A DNA stretch of 64,000 nucleotides from Nemania diffusa (Eukaryota; Ascomycota; Sordariomycetes; Xylariales; Xylariaceae). The stretch is from assembly GCA_038501195.1 (NCBI GenBank), contig JBBPUQ010000002.1, positions 5,409,001 through 5,473,000 on the forward strand, written 5' to 3'. The first letter of the stretch is position 1. Each line of letters begins with the position of its first letter. Of this stretch, positions 47,820-59,063 are shown piece by piece. The notes beneath the pieces are model-generated. The model had not been told where the DNA came from and ran no database searches. It saw nothing but the letters and a program-made list of their open reading frames with translations. Position numbers and translations under genes: made by a program.

Positions 47820-48062
47820 GGACATATGGGCGTGTTGTCACCAGTGCCCCAGAACCTCAGAAGGGACGAAAGGTGTCCACCTGTCGGTGAAGGCTGCCTC
47901 CGCCATAGCCTATACAGCCGCATCTCCGAAAACCGTGCTGGGACCAATGTCCAGCTCTTACATGTACCTTGTGAGTGGAAAAGGGGCTGAGCCCATTGCT
48001 GGGAAGCCCCTTAGGCGCACTTCCATAAATACTAGTCTGTGGTCGTCGCGGTTCATGGTTTA
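47820..48062 (-). pseudogene. Stop-interrupted coding-like fragment
   Basis: On the minus strand one frame reads MNRDDHRLVFMEVRLRGFPA, then after further residues an in-frame stop, then ELDIGPSTVFGDAAV, another stop, and AMAEAAFTDRWTPFVPSEV. The composition looks protein-like and less AT-rich than the flanks. I do not recognise the family. It may be a decayed gene or transposon piece. Confidence 0.3.
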
Positions 48063-49157
48063 CGGTTCATAAATAGAGAGTGAAACTTGGAAATGGAGAA
48101 TTTGCTGTTACGAGCCAGCTTATCCTTGGCTTATATGGACACAAATCATGGCTGGAAAGATTCGCGTTAGCCTAGCGATTTGTCTAATCTTCTTATAGCC
48201 ATGTTCTTTTATAATAATAAGAAAATCTTGTAATTAGATCCCTTAATTAACCTAACGGTGCATAGCTTTAAGGCAGTTTAAGTTATAGCAGATCTTTTAT
48301 GATATAAGTCTGTAGTTAGACAAGTCACTGTTAACTCTTAATCTATCTTGTAAAACAGATAGTTTAAGAAACTGTAGCTGCTAGAAGCTATTGACTGGCT
48401 ATATGCATACGCGTCCAACAGTCTGAGACCTAACCCACCTGTATTGAGGCTATTGGAGGAGACAGGTCACCTGGACCTGCAACCATATGCAAGAAGAACC
48501 AACAGCCCTAGAAATACCAGATTGTATAGACTGTAGCCTAGGAGCCTTTGGGTACAATTAGGACTGATTCCTCCAGACTGAAAGGAAGGAGGGAATCATG
48601 GACCTTGTGAGACCAAAGTGATTTATTAGCTGAATAGACCTTGTTCCAAGCCCTATAAAATAAGCCTTTGTCACATATATACATGTCTACACCTTGACAA
48701 GCGACCTAGCCACTAGCAGTAATCTACAAGACACTCACATGTAAAAAAGTAGCTCTAGCCTTAGGCAGGTGATAAAACCACGTCATCTCGTTGCTCCATA
48801 ATTCGAAGAAGAGTATGGTGCCTAGTGCTGCAGCTTCGAGGAGGGCGCGTAATAGATTAATATAAAAATATAATTTAAACTGCGGCATTAAAGGCGTATT
48901 GACTTTAGCTTACCTAGGTACCTAACATATATAGTAGCTGTACAACCTGCAGGTGCGACCTGTGGTCGCGCTTTAACCGCTGCGCAGCGGGATCGCGTAC
49001 GTAAGGAAACCTGCGGTTTTATAATTGACCTAACTTGTAGCAGAATCATCATTGTATTGTAGATTGGTTGTAGAGGTAATAGAAGGACCTAGTGTCCTAA
49101 CACTGTAGCTACTTTATATATACATAGCGTAGGCCGTACCTGCCTACATAACTAGAC

Positions 49158-49400
49158 CTAACTGATTTATTTGACTTAACTGGACCTGACTAACCTAGTT
49201 GGCCTGACTGATCTGGTTGACCTATGACCTGACGGACAGTCAGGTCAACTAAGTCAACTAAGTCAACCAGTTCAGTCAGGTCTAATTAGGTCAACTAATT
49301 CAATCAAATCAATCAGGTCCGTCAGGTCCAGTCAGATCTAGTGAGGTTAACTAGATCAGTCAGGTCAACTAGGTCAACTAGGTCAAATAAATCAGTCAGG
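49158..49400. repeat. Quasi-palindromic 10-bp-periodic repeat
   Basis: Left part carries CTAACTGATTTATTTGAC and CTAGTTGG/GGTTGACC words; the right part carries their reverse complements (GGTCAACTAGGTCAACTAGG and CAAATAAATCAGTCAGG). The core unit is about 10 bp (GTCAACTARG). A local stem GACCTGAC...GTCAGGTC is centred near 49235. No coding potential. Confidence 0.7.
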
Positions 49401-49693
49401 ATAATTAAGTTAGCTAAGTCTTACTATGAAAATTTAAATAATAAATATATTAGCAGTATTAATAGTGTTTATTGTTTTGCATAATACTTCTTTTTTAAAA
49501 CTAAAAATAGAAAGTGGGATAAAAATTAATTGTTAGACAATGTGCATATGGCCCCCGCTCCTTGCTTCATCCTCCTCCCAGGCTCCCGTTTCAAGGCTCC
49601 TGAATCGTCTTTTCCACAGTCCCCGACGAACAACAATTGTCTAGCTCTAGAAAGGCTTGGTTCACACTCATTCTTGCGAGTCGCTTGCTGCTA

Positions 49694-51467
49694 ATGGCGG
49701 TTCTTTCTCTGCTTCTTTGGGGTTGCCTGTTACTGCTACTGGTAGTAACTTTGCAGACGGTGCAGCACCTGTACCGAAACTACTCTATCGCGCGCAAGAT
49801 TGGTATTCGTTTCCATGTCCTCCCCATCAGTCACCTCAACCGCTTCTGGATGCTCATGGACCGCGCCGTTCTCCGATACGTAAAGAGAGTCTTTGGCGAA
49901 AGCACTTTCACCCGATATAACTGGATGGGATGGGAACTACCTGACAGGTACTCATCGCATCACGAACTCGGTGACACTTTTATGCTTGTGACGCCCGGTC
50001 GCAACTGGTTATATATCGGACATCCTGACGTCGCGGTTGATATTGTTCGCAGAAGAGACGACTTCCCTCGGTGTGTCGAACTCGGACAGGTCCTCGACGT
50101 CTTTGGACCTTCTGTTGGCAGTGTAAGATTTGGTCTCGGCTGCTGTTTTCTGTCGTATATTGATCATAACTTACTCGTGATAATAGGTCGAAGGCCAGCG
50201 ATGGGCAAACCAGAGAAAAATAATGATGTCATGCTTCAACGAACGATATAACGAGATGGTTTGGTCGGAAAGTATTAGTCAAGCGAACGATATGATCCGA
50301 TACTGGCTGGCCCGACCCTCTATTCGAACTACTGCCGATGATGCCCGTACTTTATCCCTTGATATTCTTTGCAAAGTTGGCTTTGGGAAGTCGTTCAGCT
50401 TCGAAGGCTCCGAAGAGACATCCTACAAGAAGCCATCAGAAAGCTATAAGCAAAGTTTACAGTTAATTCTGGAGAACTGTATCCTTATTATTGCAATGGG
50501 TCCTCCCTTCTTTACCAAAATGCCTTGGCTTCCTCCAAAATGGCGTCAGGTCGGAGAAGCCGTGACAGCGTTCCGAAAGTTCATGACCGACATGTATGAA
50601 GCCGAGAAGAGGAGAGTCTCCTATGGCACCTCATCCGATGGCACATCATCTGCCGCAAGTAGTAGCACATTTTTGTCGTCTTTGGCCAAAGCATCACTTA
50701 ATGCCAAAGACGGCGAGGGCCTTACCGAACAAGAGATCTATGGCAACATATTCGTCATTAACTTTGCTGGCCACGACACTTCGGCGCACGTTTTTACCTT
50801 TGCCGTATATTTCCTCGCTGCCAACCCTCAAGTACAAGACTGGTTGTCTGAAGAGCTGAAACTAGTACTCGGGAACTCGCCACCAGACCAATGGGACTAC
50901 AGACTGTTCCCTCGTCTCAAACGTTGCCTGGCCGTGTTGTACGAAACCATTCGTCTCTATACTCCTGTCCCTGTCACCAAGTGGACAAAAGATAAGACAC
51001 AGACATTGGTCGTCGGCGACAAGACTCTGGTTCTGCCGCCGAACACTATGATGTGCTTGGCTTATTCATCTTTGCAGACCGACCCCAGATGGTGGGGTGA
51101 AGACTCCCTGACCTGGCGGCCTTCTCGTTTTATCCGGTCCACCGCCAAGCACGGTCAGAAAGTCGACCAGTATCCAGGTGCCTCTCCCTTGGAAGAGGAG
51201 TTCATCGAGCCAAGGCGTGGAACATTCGTTGGCTGGTCCGAAGGCACCCGCGATTGTCCTGGGCGTAAATTCTCTCAGGTCGAGTTTGTAGCAACTGTGG
51301 CGTCGCTCTTCCGGGACTATACCGTCGCCCCGGTGCCATTCAAGGGCGAAACAGCTGAGGTGTCGCGGAAGCGTGTGCTTGACTTGATCAAGAACGATTC
51401 AGGCATGGTTTTGTTACAACAAATGTTGCATCCGGAGCGGGCACCCCTTGTCTGGAGTAGAAGGTAA
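49694..51467 (+). CDS. Cytochrome P450 (first of two)
   Basis: Exons 49694-50122 and 50187-51467 (64-bp intron) encode 569 aa. The start at 49694 opens a membrane anchor (VLSLLLWGCLLLLLVVTLQT) and is the first ATG in frame. P450 marks: I-helix FAGHDTSAHVFTF, K-helix ExxR in YETIRLYTPVP, a PERF-like TWRPSRFI and the heme loop WSEGTRDCPGRKF with the cysteine ligand. An insert of S/T residues lies before the I-helix. Fungal microsomal P450s hydroxylate or otherwise oxidise lipids and secondary metabolites; the substrate is unknown. A hAT-like element begins just after the stop, so the 3' UTR must lie in or be replaced by transposon DNA. Confidence 0.92.
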
Positions 51468-51470
51468 TCA

Positions 51471-52170
51471 ACTGTGACCAGCGCTCCCCACAGGTAAAAC
51501 AATACTTTGACTGCTTGACAGATAACTTGACTAACCAAGGCACAAATAAAGGGTTTGAATTTATTTGCAGCCAAATCAAAGATTTCTTATTTTACCTGTG
51601 TTTGCCGGTTATTTGCAAATAATTTCTTTCTTTTTTTGATTTTTTTTTGTTGTTTTTTTGGTAAAAAGAAGCTATTCAGAAAGTGTAATACTAGGTAGCA
51701 GTCTGCTTCAGGACCCACATTAACTAACCAATAGGAACCCTTTCCTACCTAATAGGCCCACTTACTTACCTACCTAGCTAGTGCTGACCTAATTACAGCT
51801 TCTCAAATTAACTCCTTTTTCGCTATACAATTTCCACAATCTCGACTCACGATGACTTCACAACGGCTATCTATCAAAACGGACACCCTATAGGCTATTC
51901 AGTGCCTACAGAACTGGCTACATAACAATTCAAACAGCTTGTAAGCAGCGATCGAAGCAAGCGAGAGCTCTAGCGAAAGTTTTAGCCCTAACTAACTGAC
52001 GCACCTAACGCCCCTAATTTATTTGATTTATTTGATCAAATAACTGTTCAATCAAAACAACAGATTCAACCAAACAAGTCAAATAAGCGCTTTTTGCGAT
52101 CAATCAAAGCAAATCACGTCAAAAGCCGTTTATTCGACTTGTTTTACCTGTGTGGAGCGCTGACTGTGAC
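51471..52170. mobile_element. Non-autonomous hAT-like transposon with 8-bp target duplication
   Basis: The element proper is 51479-52162 (684 bp). Its ends are inverted repeats: left CAGCGCTCCCCACAGGTAAA continuing ACAA, right the reverse complement of CAGCGCTCCACACAGGTAAA continuing ACAA, 24 bp with one mismatch. Both sides carry ACTGTGAC (51471-51478 and 52163-52170), an 8-bp direct duplication as made by hAT transposases, and CAG-type ends also fit hAT. Subterminal TCAAATAA/TTATTTG words recur. No transposase frame is present, so it depends on a helper. It sits 3 bp behind the P450 stop codon. Confidence 0.9.
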
Positions 52171-52924
52171 AGCGATAGTAGAATTCGTCCACTTGGGACA
52201 AGGAAAATCAACGCTCAACGGACTCGTGGTTTCTCTTCGTATAATCACGCGTCCGTGGGGAAGTATACCCGCATTGTGTTTTTTAGGCATGTTGGGCACT
52301 GTGCTGAGGCATGTATTTTTAATCATCCACACTCTCGTACATAGGTTTCATGGTACAGCAGTTTGCGGAATGCCTTTGAAGCCGCTGCTGAGTGGCGTAG
52401 CAGCCCCGTTGCGGCGTGCTGAGCACAGCCAGTATTATTAGCAAGGTGCACTTTTGCGGGAGGGCGACTGGGCGTATTCAGCACTTGCGGGGTTGAGGCT
52501 GGTGTTCTGGTCTTATCCTTACTTTCCGCTCATGATTATTTCTTCGTCAATTTAGTCGTAACTCCTTAGTGGGCCGAGGAGCGCTCGAGGCGCTAGTGAA
52601 AGTAGGTAGCTAGGTACTTCTCCCCACACACATCTACCATATGTAGGAGAGGTACCACCTCTCCCCACTGTACCTAGACTTGTTCCTTATGCTTAATCCA
52701 ATAGGTATAGTGCACTATGTACATCTACTGAATAACCTCATAGGTATGTACGCTAGTAGTAAATATGTGGCCCCGCTCCCTACAGGGAGAGGGGGTTGTC
52801 ATAAAAGCACCGCGGCAGCACGGCAGTCATTAGCTAGAATCGCCTTAGGCATCGTAACGAGAGTCGCAGCAACGCAATGAGATTAGCGAGCCAATAAAAG
52901 CACTCAACAGTTAAGTACCTTAGG
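52171..52924. other. Spacer between two transposon-like elements
   Basis: No gene seen. An open frame crossing the right end of the hAT-like element is considered accidental. Confidence 0.45.
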
Positions 52925-53080
52925 TATCCCTTTGGGTGCCGACTCGGCACCAGTACAGGAAAAGCGGAAAAGCGGACTCAGATGCACCAATCGGAGAAAA
53001 TTATGATGCTTAAGGAAACATCTGATTGGGCTAATCTAATATATGTATGTATTGGTGCCGAAAAGGCACCCAAAGGGATA
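52925..53080. mobile_element. MITE, probably Tc1/mariner-like
   Basis: A 156-bp element. Left end TATCCCTTTGGGTGCCGACT then CGGCACCAGTACA; the reverse complement of the right end reads TATCCCTTTGGGTGCCTTTT then CGGCACCAATACA. The inverted repeats extend about 33 bp with one 4-base mismatch block and one single mismatch. The outermost TA on each side would be the target duplication of a Tc1/mariner-type insertion. Inside are no coding frames. I saw no second copy in the window. Confidence 0.82.
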
Positions 53081-53325
53081 GTGGTTACCCCCATGCGTTA
53101 TCCGAAAAATGTACCTCTTAAATGAGCATATAAAAATAGAAAAAAAAAAGAGAAAAATGTGAAATTAATTAAAGAAAGAAGTAAACCATAATATAATATA
53201 TTGTATTTAAATTAAGTGTATTTAATACGGGCTTTACCTAACGCAGTTGGGGCTTAGAATGTCTTAAAGCGACTAGCCCGAAAAGGCACAATGCTATTGA
53301 GTTAGGGGGACTCGCCGGGGTCGTT

Positions 53326-53777
53326 ATGCACAGCATAAATCCAAACTTCCCGGTGATTGGTTGGCTAGGACTGGGGGCCGAAGTCTTCCGTTTTACACCA
53401 TATCTCTTGTATGTGATACATCGCTTCCAGGGGCTTCGATCATCAGGGACGCCAGCTGTCATATGCCACTACCTATGGGACCTGACGAATCTACTCATTG
53501 AAGGGTGTCCCCATTGGGCATATATAGCACCTCTTTCACCCAAGCTTCGAAAGAGAATCTTCTTCCTTCAAGCTTTAGTCTTGTAATATGATTACAGTTG
53601 GAGCTATTGTACCTGGAGGCAGTAGAGATTTACTTCCCTTCCAGAACAGACGACCCCCACGCGCCTGTCATGAGGGAGGTCTGGATGGAAACGTTTGTGA
53701 AGGCCATCGGCGAGACCGAGGTTCAAGTTAAGTCGAAAGGTTCAATTTGTATGAAGTTTGCGTTTGGGGTAGCTTAA
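53326..53777 (+). pseudogene. Two coding-like fragments, family not recognised
   Basis: Frame 53326-53586 (86 aa) contains NFPVIGWLGLGAEVFRFTPY, LLYVIHRF and LWDLTNLLIEGCPHWAYI. A second open stretch at 53610-53777 reads YFPSRTDDPHAPVMREVWME then TFVKAIGETEVQVKSKG and a stop, without its own start. The amino-acid composition of both looks protein-like. They may be pieces of one decayed gene or exons of an unrecognised one. I assign no function. Confidence 0.28.
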
Positions 53778-54033
53778 GATCAGACACTCAGGATGACGGT
53801 GCAGAGGCAAACTAAAAGACCAGACCCCTCCTTAGGCGCGACGGCATATGTGGGCGTTTCAACCTTCCAGAATTTAAATAAATCCAGGTGCCCATAATAT
53901 GACGTTACAGAACAAACTATAGATAGAGGAGCGCCCGCTAAGGTAATCTTATTGAACTAACTAAACAAAGAGCTGTTAAAGTGGGACTTGAGCTACTAAC
54001 CCTATTTCATTAGGAGTTCTCAGGATATCATTT

Positions 54034-55316
54034 CTAGGCCTTTACCAAAACCATTACATATTGACTTGAGTCTTCTTCATATTTCAAGAACCTTGTCCAA
54101 CTCAAACCAGCCTCCGTTGCAATAGTTCTGTACTCGTCAAGGGTTCTGAGCCTTGACCCGAAAAACATTCCCATAACTACGTCCACATAACTGTCATACA
54201 AGCTCGCATTAGAATCTGGTAACGCGCTACCTTCGATAAGAACGACTGAATCGCTGTCCATCGCTCCGCATATTTGGCTCAGAATTTTGATGCATTCTTC
54301 ATCCGACCAGTTGTGTAGGATGTTGCGAAGATGGTAGATCTTAGCTCCCTTAATAGGCTGCTCGTTGAAGAAATCGTGATTGCAATGTTCAATCATGCCA
54401 TCGCATGGGTCAATCTTGATAACTGTTGCCTCTAAATCTTGGTTGATGACTCTGCCCTTCCAGTTGGGGTACTTCTGTCGTATTTGAGCGCATACCTGTC
54501 CATTCCCACCGCCGACATCCACAAACAAGGGTGTGCTGGTATTAGACGGGCTTCTAATAAATTGATCAAGTGGCAATATACTGTAGATGGGTTCGTGGTG
54601 CCTTTGCGATTCTGCCATCCATGTTTGAAAATCTACCTGGACTTTAGGGTGGCTGATCAACCATTCATACATTGACTCCGAGGTTGAGTTTCCGATCTGG
54701 AAGGCAGTTTTCTCTAAATTGGACATATCCTTGAATTGATTTTCGGCAAGAAGGGCAGGCATCGCCATGGCTGATGGCATCACACAAGCTGTTCCGAATC
54801 GAAGCCCAGCAGCAAATGCTTGGTTGGAAAGAAATGGTGTAAGGACAGATGCTTCCCAAATTTCTGCGCCCGGGGAATTGATAAACTTTTGTGATGCAAG
54901 GTAACGTAAAATGCGAGCTATAAGGTGATCACATCATCAGCCTCGAGATTGCAATTTGCAGGTAAAGGGTCAAACTACCTAACAGTTGCTTGCTTGCTTT
55001 TGTTTCTGCGACCAAATCAGTCGTTGAGAGCGGCAACTTGCTTTTGGTCAAAATTTCAAAGATTCGAAGGTCGCTAGCAATTCTAGGGACAACTAGCTTG
55101 AGTGGCTGAATATTAAATTAGACATCATGTATTTGATCTCGGCTTAGGGAGTGTTATTACTGCGCTCATGATTTCATGATGTAGGACATTTTCATCTTTG
55201 ATCTTAGTGGTAAAGCCCTCTAGTGCTTCCAGCAGCTGGATTCGTTCGCTAGGACTTTCTGGCCGAGGAAAAGATCCAAGTAGTCGTATTAGGTCTTGGG
55301 CTGTAACTTGAGACAT
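54034..55316 (-). CDS. SAM-dependent O-methyltransferase (COMT type)
   Basis: Exons 55316-55161, 55105-54979 and 54917-54034 encode 388 aa, normal for fungal O-methyltransferases. The N-terminal dimerisation/winged-helix part includes LKLVVPRIASDLRIFEIL and ARILRYLASQKF; the Rossmann domain has the SAM loop FVDVGGGNGQVCAQI, the DLEATV strand end, a HDFF adenine-binding region and YHLRNILHNWSDEEC, whose second histidine is the usual catalytic base. The C-terminus is WTRFLKYEEDSSQYVMV. Such enzymes methylate hydroxyls of polyketides and other aromatic metabolites. There is no signal peptide. It lies among P450 and FAD oxidase genes and could be a tailoring enzyme, though no synthase is seen. 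Confidence 0.9.
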
Positions 55317-56003
55317 TGTTAAAATGTCGTTGTTTGTGTAAGGCTTGGAAGCTACTCCAGATCTGGTTCATCTGTAGTGAGCTAGTTATGGCGCAGACGG
55401 AACTAATACAAAGAATGTTGAAAAAGTAAGCCGAAGAGTTATTTGTCTCGCTTAAGTACTCAGCTTGGGGGTTATTACCCCTCATAGTTGGCGTGCTAGC
55501 ATTAGCTAACCTAGGTCATAAGCTCCCGAGTCTGACTCGCCCGATGTAACATTGATGGAGATGAGCAGTTTGATCAATTTCCATGTTTTTATTTGTACAA
55601 ACAGCTACCCAACCGGTCGTCATGTGCATACTACTGCAATTCATGTATGTAATAAGGGGCTAGGGCACAAAATACACTTCATATTTGAATACACTGTTTA
55701 AATCAGTTTAAATTAAGTCTCCTACGTTTCAATAGAGTAGGCTTAGTAAGTAATGACATATCTAGGGCTAAAAATACCACATTTCTGGCCCTATCAAATG
55801 TTTATGGAATGTGTGATAGTAGATATGCCAGCAGGGTTTGTCTCCCCACCCCTCCAAGACCCTAAGAGACCATATATATATCTAGAATCGCAGATATAAC
55901 TACACCTACAGGGTCTAGTCACTTTATCACCTGCTAAGATGTTAGAGCGAAACTTGTAGCGTAAATAGATTATGTGTAGCTGGCTGCCATTCCATCTAAC
56001 TTA
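55317..56003. other. Intergenic with LTR-like copy C
   Basis: No coding frame supported. Contains the diverged LTR relative at about 55855-55945. Confidence 0.5.
55855..55945 (-). repeat. Diverged LTR-like fragment, copy C
   Basis: On the minus strand it reads CAGGTGATAAAGTGACTAGA, then CCCTGTAGG, a GTTATATCTGCGATT stretch and GGTCTCTTAGGG, matching the first ~90 bp of copies A and B with many substitutions. The remainder of the LTR is absent or unrecognisable. Confidence 0.5.
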
Positions 56004-57412
56004 TCAAGTTGGCGATAACCCCTTTGATCCCGCATTGTACGTTCTCTGAACACTTTCTATTTCAAATTCATCTGTTCTAGTTATGCCTCCTCTGTCTGTA
56101 GACTCATACCTAAGATTCGCAGTGGAACCAGCAGCTACTTCTGTAAAACGACTTGGAATAGAATCAGACTGGGCGAAAACCTTTGATGATTGATCAGTGA
56201 AATGGCGAAATGTCTTTCTAGAAGATCGATTCGACAAGTAAGAGCTTGCTTTGTCTTTGATTAGGCCAAAAATTGGCCCAATCACTGGCAGACAGGAGCA
56301 TACAAGCCCTACTCCGGCTTCGATCACGGTCCACAGGTATATGTCAGCAGTAATCCACGTCGAGTCTGCCCCCTCTCTCGTCACCGATACTGATTGAGAA
56401 AGACGAGTAAGGCCGGCGGCAATAGCGCTAGAGATGTTAGAATAGATTCAGTTGTGATACAGTAATATTTAAGCTTACAAAGTCCCTGTAGCAAAAATTA
56501 GGCCTAACGCGATTCGTTTCGGCCTAGGAAGTTGCAACTGCCCGATCATAATGACTGGGAGAATCAATATCCCGATATCTCCAATAGAATTCAAGGCACT
56601 TGAGCTAATTACAAGGGCGGGGCTATTCAAATAGCATGATCCCTCCGGCTTTGGGTTCAAATGGGGATTATACTGGGTCCAGAAAAAGTCAACCGGCGTG
56701 CTAAAAGCTATTAGCAAGGGATTATACCCTGAAGAGAGACATTGAACTTGTTACCATTGGAATATAACAGAAAACAGGACCGCAATAAACCAACTCGTCG
56801 TATATATGACGCAACTGTATATGGAGTATCGGAACCAAGGGATGTTCAAGGTGAATACGCGCTTATAGAAAGCGAGGATAGACAGTTTGATGAACCAGTT
56901 AACCGCCAAATATATAACAGCATTAAAAAACCCGATCTAAGGAAACAGTCAATTTCTTTTCATCATAACAAGTTAAAGAACAAAAAAAAAAGACTTACTT
57001 CAATCACCTTGTACGCAACAGCTGGATCAGTCGTCCAGATGTGCTTTCCTAGACCATAAGGAACAGCTTTTGTATTATAGTTAGAACACAAGGTAAATAG
57101 GAAACGAGATGTCAATTACATACCTAGGATAGTAGTAACAGCGTAAAGGATAAGGAAGAGCTGTAGGACCTGTTAGAGGAAACCAGTTCGCGTGTCTTCT
57201 AGGTCATCTAAAGTTACCAAAGCTATTACAGACAACCAATCGTCTAGACCAAATTTTATGTGACGAGTGGCTCTGGCGGCCAATCGAAACCCAACTGCTA
57301 GGATACAAGCAAAGATAAAGAATGATGACCCGGCTATCAAAGCTGGCCCTTTGGTCTCTTGGGAGCGAGCAATCTGGTCGGGCGTCAATGGAATTGGGCC
57401 AGGAGAAGCCAT
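56004..57412 (-). CDS. SAT4/rhodopsin-domain 7TM membrane protein
   Basis: Six exons are inferred: 57412-57218, 57169-57124, 57066-56999, 56936-56755, 56700-56479 and 56427-56004; phases agree and give 378 aa. About seven hydrophobic helices are seen, including GSSFFIFACILAVGFRLAAR, LFLILYAVTTILG, IYLAVNWFIKLSILAFYKRV, SWFIAVLFSVIFQ and YLWTVIEAGVGLVCSCLPVI. The order DDW(L/S), CTPVDFFW, DIGILILPVIMI with a basic tail (SSRKTFRHF) is typical of the large fungal family named after SAT4. Some members carry an N-terminal CFEM domain; this one does not. They are common beside secondary-metabolite genes and in host-associated fungi; molecular role unknown. Confidence 0.87.
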
Positions 57413-58152
57413 TGTGGTTATGCTTATAATGAGAGATGAAGAAATGGAACGATGAGATAAGACAGGACTCTATATATTTCACTCTTCCCTTTTTCACCTG
57501 AGGTAAAATTTCCATATTACATAGGCTGGAAGAGTGACTGCAGTGTTAGGCCGCGCCCCATTGCCTATTATTACTCGGTTGCCGCTTTAAGACACATTTC
57601 GACCGGCATACTACACGAGATCGGCTGGTAAGGATTGAGGCATCCAATTCATATCAATACATACTGCATTTAGCTTGTCTGTAGGAAGGTCACTTCGCCG
57701 GGCGGCCCTACGTTCAATGTCCTTAGAAGGCTTGCTTTAGCGCTGTCTGTGCGCTAAGACAGTACGTAGCATCAATAAGCGAGAACATGAGAAATATATC
57801 CTACCGTGTTGGGCAAAACACCCGAAGTCGCAGCCTGCCTCATCATCTCTGTAAGCTGTAGTAAGGCTTCTGCAGAGGTACGGCACTGTTAACATCTCTG
57901 TTAGCTGCAGTAATGATTCTGCACAGGTACGGCACTGTTAAATGGTTGTTTGGTCCTAGGTGGTACCATATTTGGGATGTAGTTGGTACTTGCGTCGGGC
58001 CGCGGCATACTTCCGCTGTAAGCTGCATGTGACGCAATGTTTATGATGTATCGCCTTTGTCTCAGACTTGCTGATTCCTAGCACACACTTGTTCCTAATG
58101 ATTGTCCAGATTTCATTTCATTCTGACTTTCTCCTGTAATTGATGCGATACT
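57413..58152. other. Intergenic region with a 49-bp tandem duplication
   Basis: No gene seen. Divergent promoters of the SAT4-type and hemerythrin-like genes must lie here. Confidence 0.5.
57845..57942. repeat. Two tandem 49-bp units
   Basis: Units 57845-57893 and 57894-57942 both begin ATCTCTGT and share CTGCAG/CTGCAC and GGTACGGCACTGTTAA. They differ at several positions, so the duplication is not recent. Confidence 0.75.
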
Positions 58153-59063
58153 ATGACTTCCCAACCTAGCACAGGCCCATGGGCCGATAAGCCTTTCGCA
58201 TTGATTGAAACTCCCTCTGTGAAGAAAAAGGTATGTTATTTTTCGGGAAACAGGTACCAATCAGCAGTGCTAATATTAAACTAGAGCGATCATTTCTACT
58301 TGACAGCTGCCTCGGAGATGACGCATGCACACAATGTTCTGATACGAAGCTTGAACGCGATTATCCAACAAGGACCTCATATTCCTATCTCGACAGGCGC
58401 AGATTACCACGCGAAAGATGTCGCGGATTTCCTCAACTATGTCCGTTGCTGGGTGCAAATGGTTCATCATCACCACTGGGTCGAAGAAGAGTTCATTTTC
58501 CCAGAGATGGGGAAGCTCAGCGGTAAGCCTGGGCTGATGGACGAACCTCGGCATCAGCATGAGTCCTTTCAAGTAGGACTGAAAGACCTAGAATCATACT
58601 CGACAACTACGAAGCCCGAGCAATACCAGTGGCTCGGCCCACACGGGATGAAGCAGATTATTGATAGCTTCAGCGAAGATTTAACAAGCCATCTCTATGC
58701 TGAGATTGAGGTTCTTCTCAATATGAGCGACCTTGACAGCGATAAGTATAAGAAAACTTGGGCCAAAGCTGAAGCTTTAGCTAAGCAATCTGGCAACCTT
58801 ACATTGCTGGTAAGCACAGCACAGCGACCTAAGTACCAAAATATAGTACTAATGAGTAACAGTTTGAGATGGTTCCCATGGTTCTAGGATCTGCCGACAA
58901 GACATATGAAGGGGGACAGGATTTTCCGCCATTCCCTTGGGTTATGCCATATCTTGCCAAGTATGGGTTTGCTGCTCGTAATGGTGCATGGAGGTTTAAT
59001 CCTTGCGACTTTTGGGGAAAGCCAAGGCCTTTGGCATTCGTAGGCAGTACGAATGAGGATTAA
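58153..59063 (+). CDS. Hemerythrin-like (HHE) domain protein
   Basis: Proposed exons: 58153 to about 58234, 58307-58809 and 58863-59063, about 261 aa. The hemerythrin/HHE cation-binding fold shows an N-terminal EMTHAHNVLIRSLN helix, HHHHWVEEEFIFPEM, EPRHQHESF and LTSHLYAEIEVLL; the spaced histidines and glutamates would bind a di-iron centre. The C-terminal exon has FEMVPMVLGSADKTYEGG and a conserved-looking FNPCDFWGKP end. The first intron is uncertain: the strong donor GTATGT at 58231 gives the wrong phase, while a weaker GT at 58235 joins in frame. Fungal proteins of this type are mostly uncharacterised; oxygen, iron or nitrosative-stress roles are guesses. Confidence 0.8.

Larger units (their letters stand above)
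47025..49693. other. AT-rich repeat-bearing region
   Basis: 2.7 kb without an intact gene. It contains A/T-rich decay (47150-47600), an LTR-like copy (47618-47809), a stop-interrupted coding-like stretch (47820-48062), unrecognised sequence to about 49150 and the quasi-palindromic block (49158-49400). The high A/T content of parts would fit RIP-type mutation, which I cannot test here. Confidence 0.5.

Noticed and set aside
52094..52441. 115-aa frame
   Set aside because: It runs across the right end of the hAT-like element and its target duplication, so it is chance.
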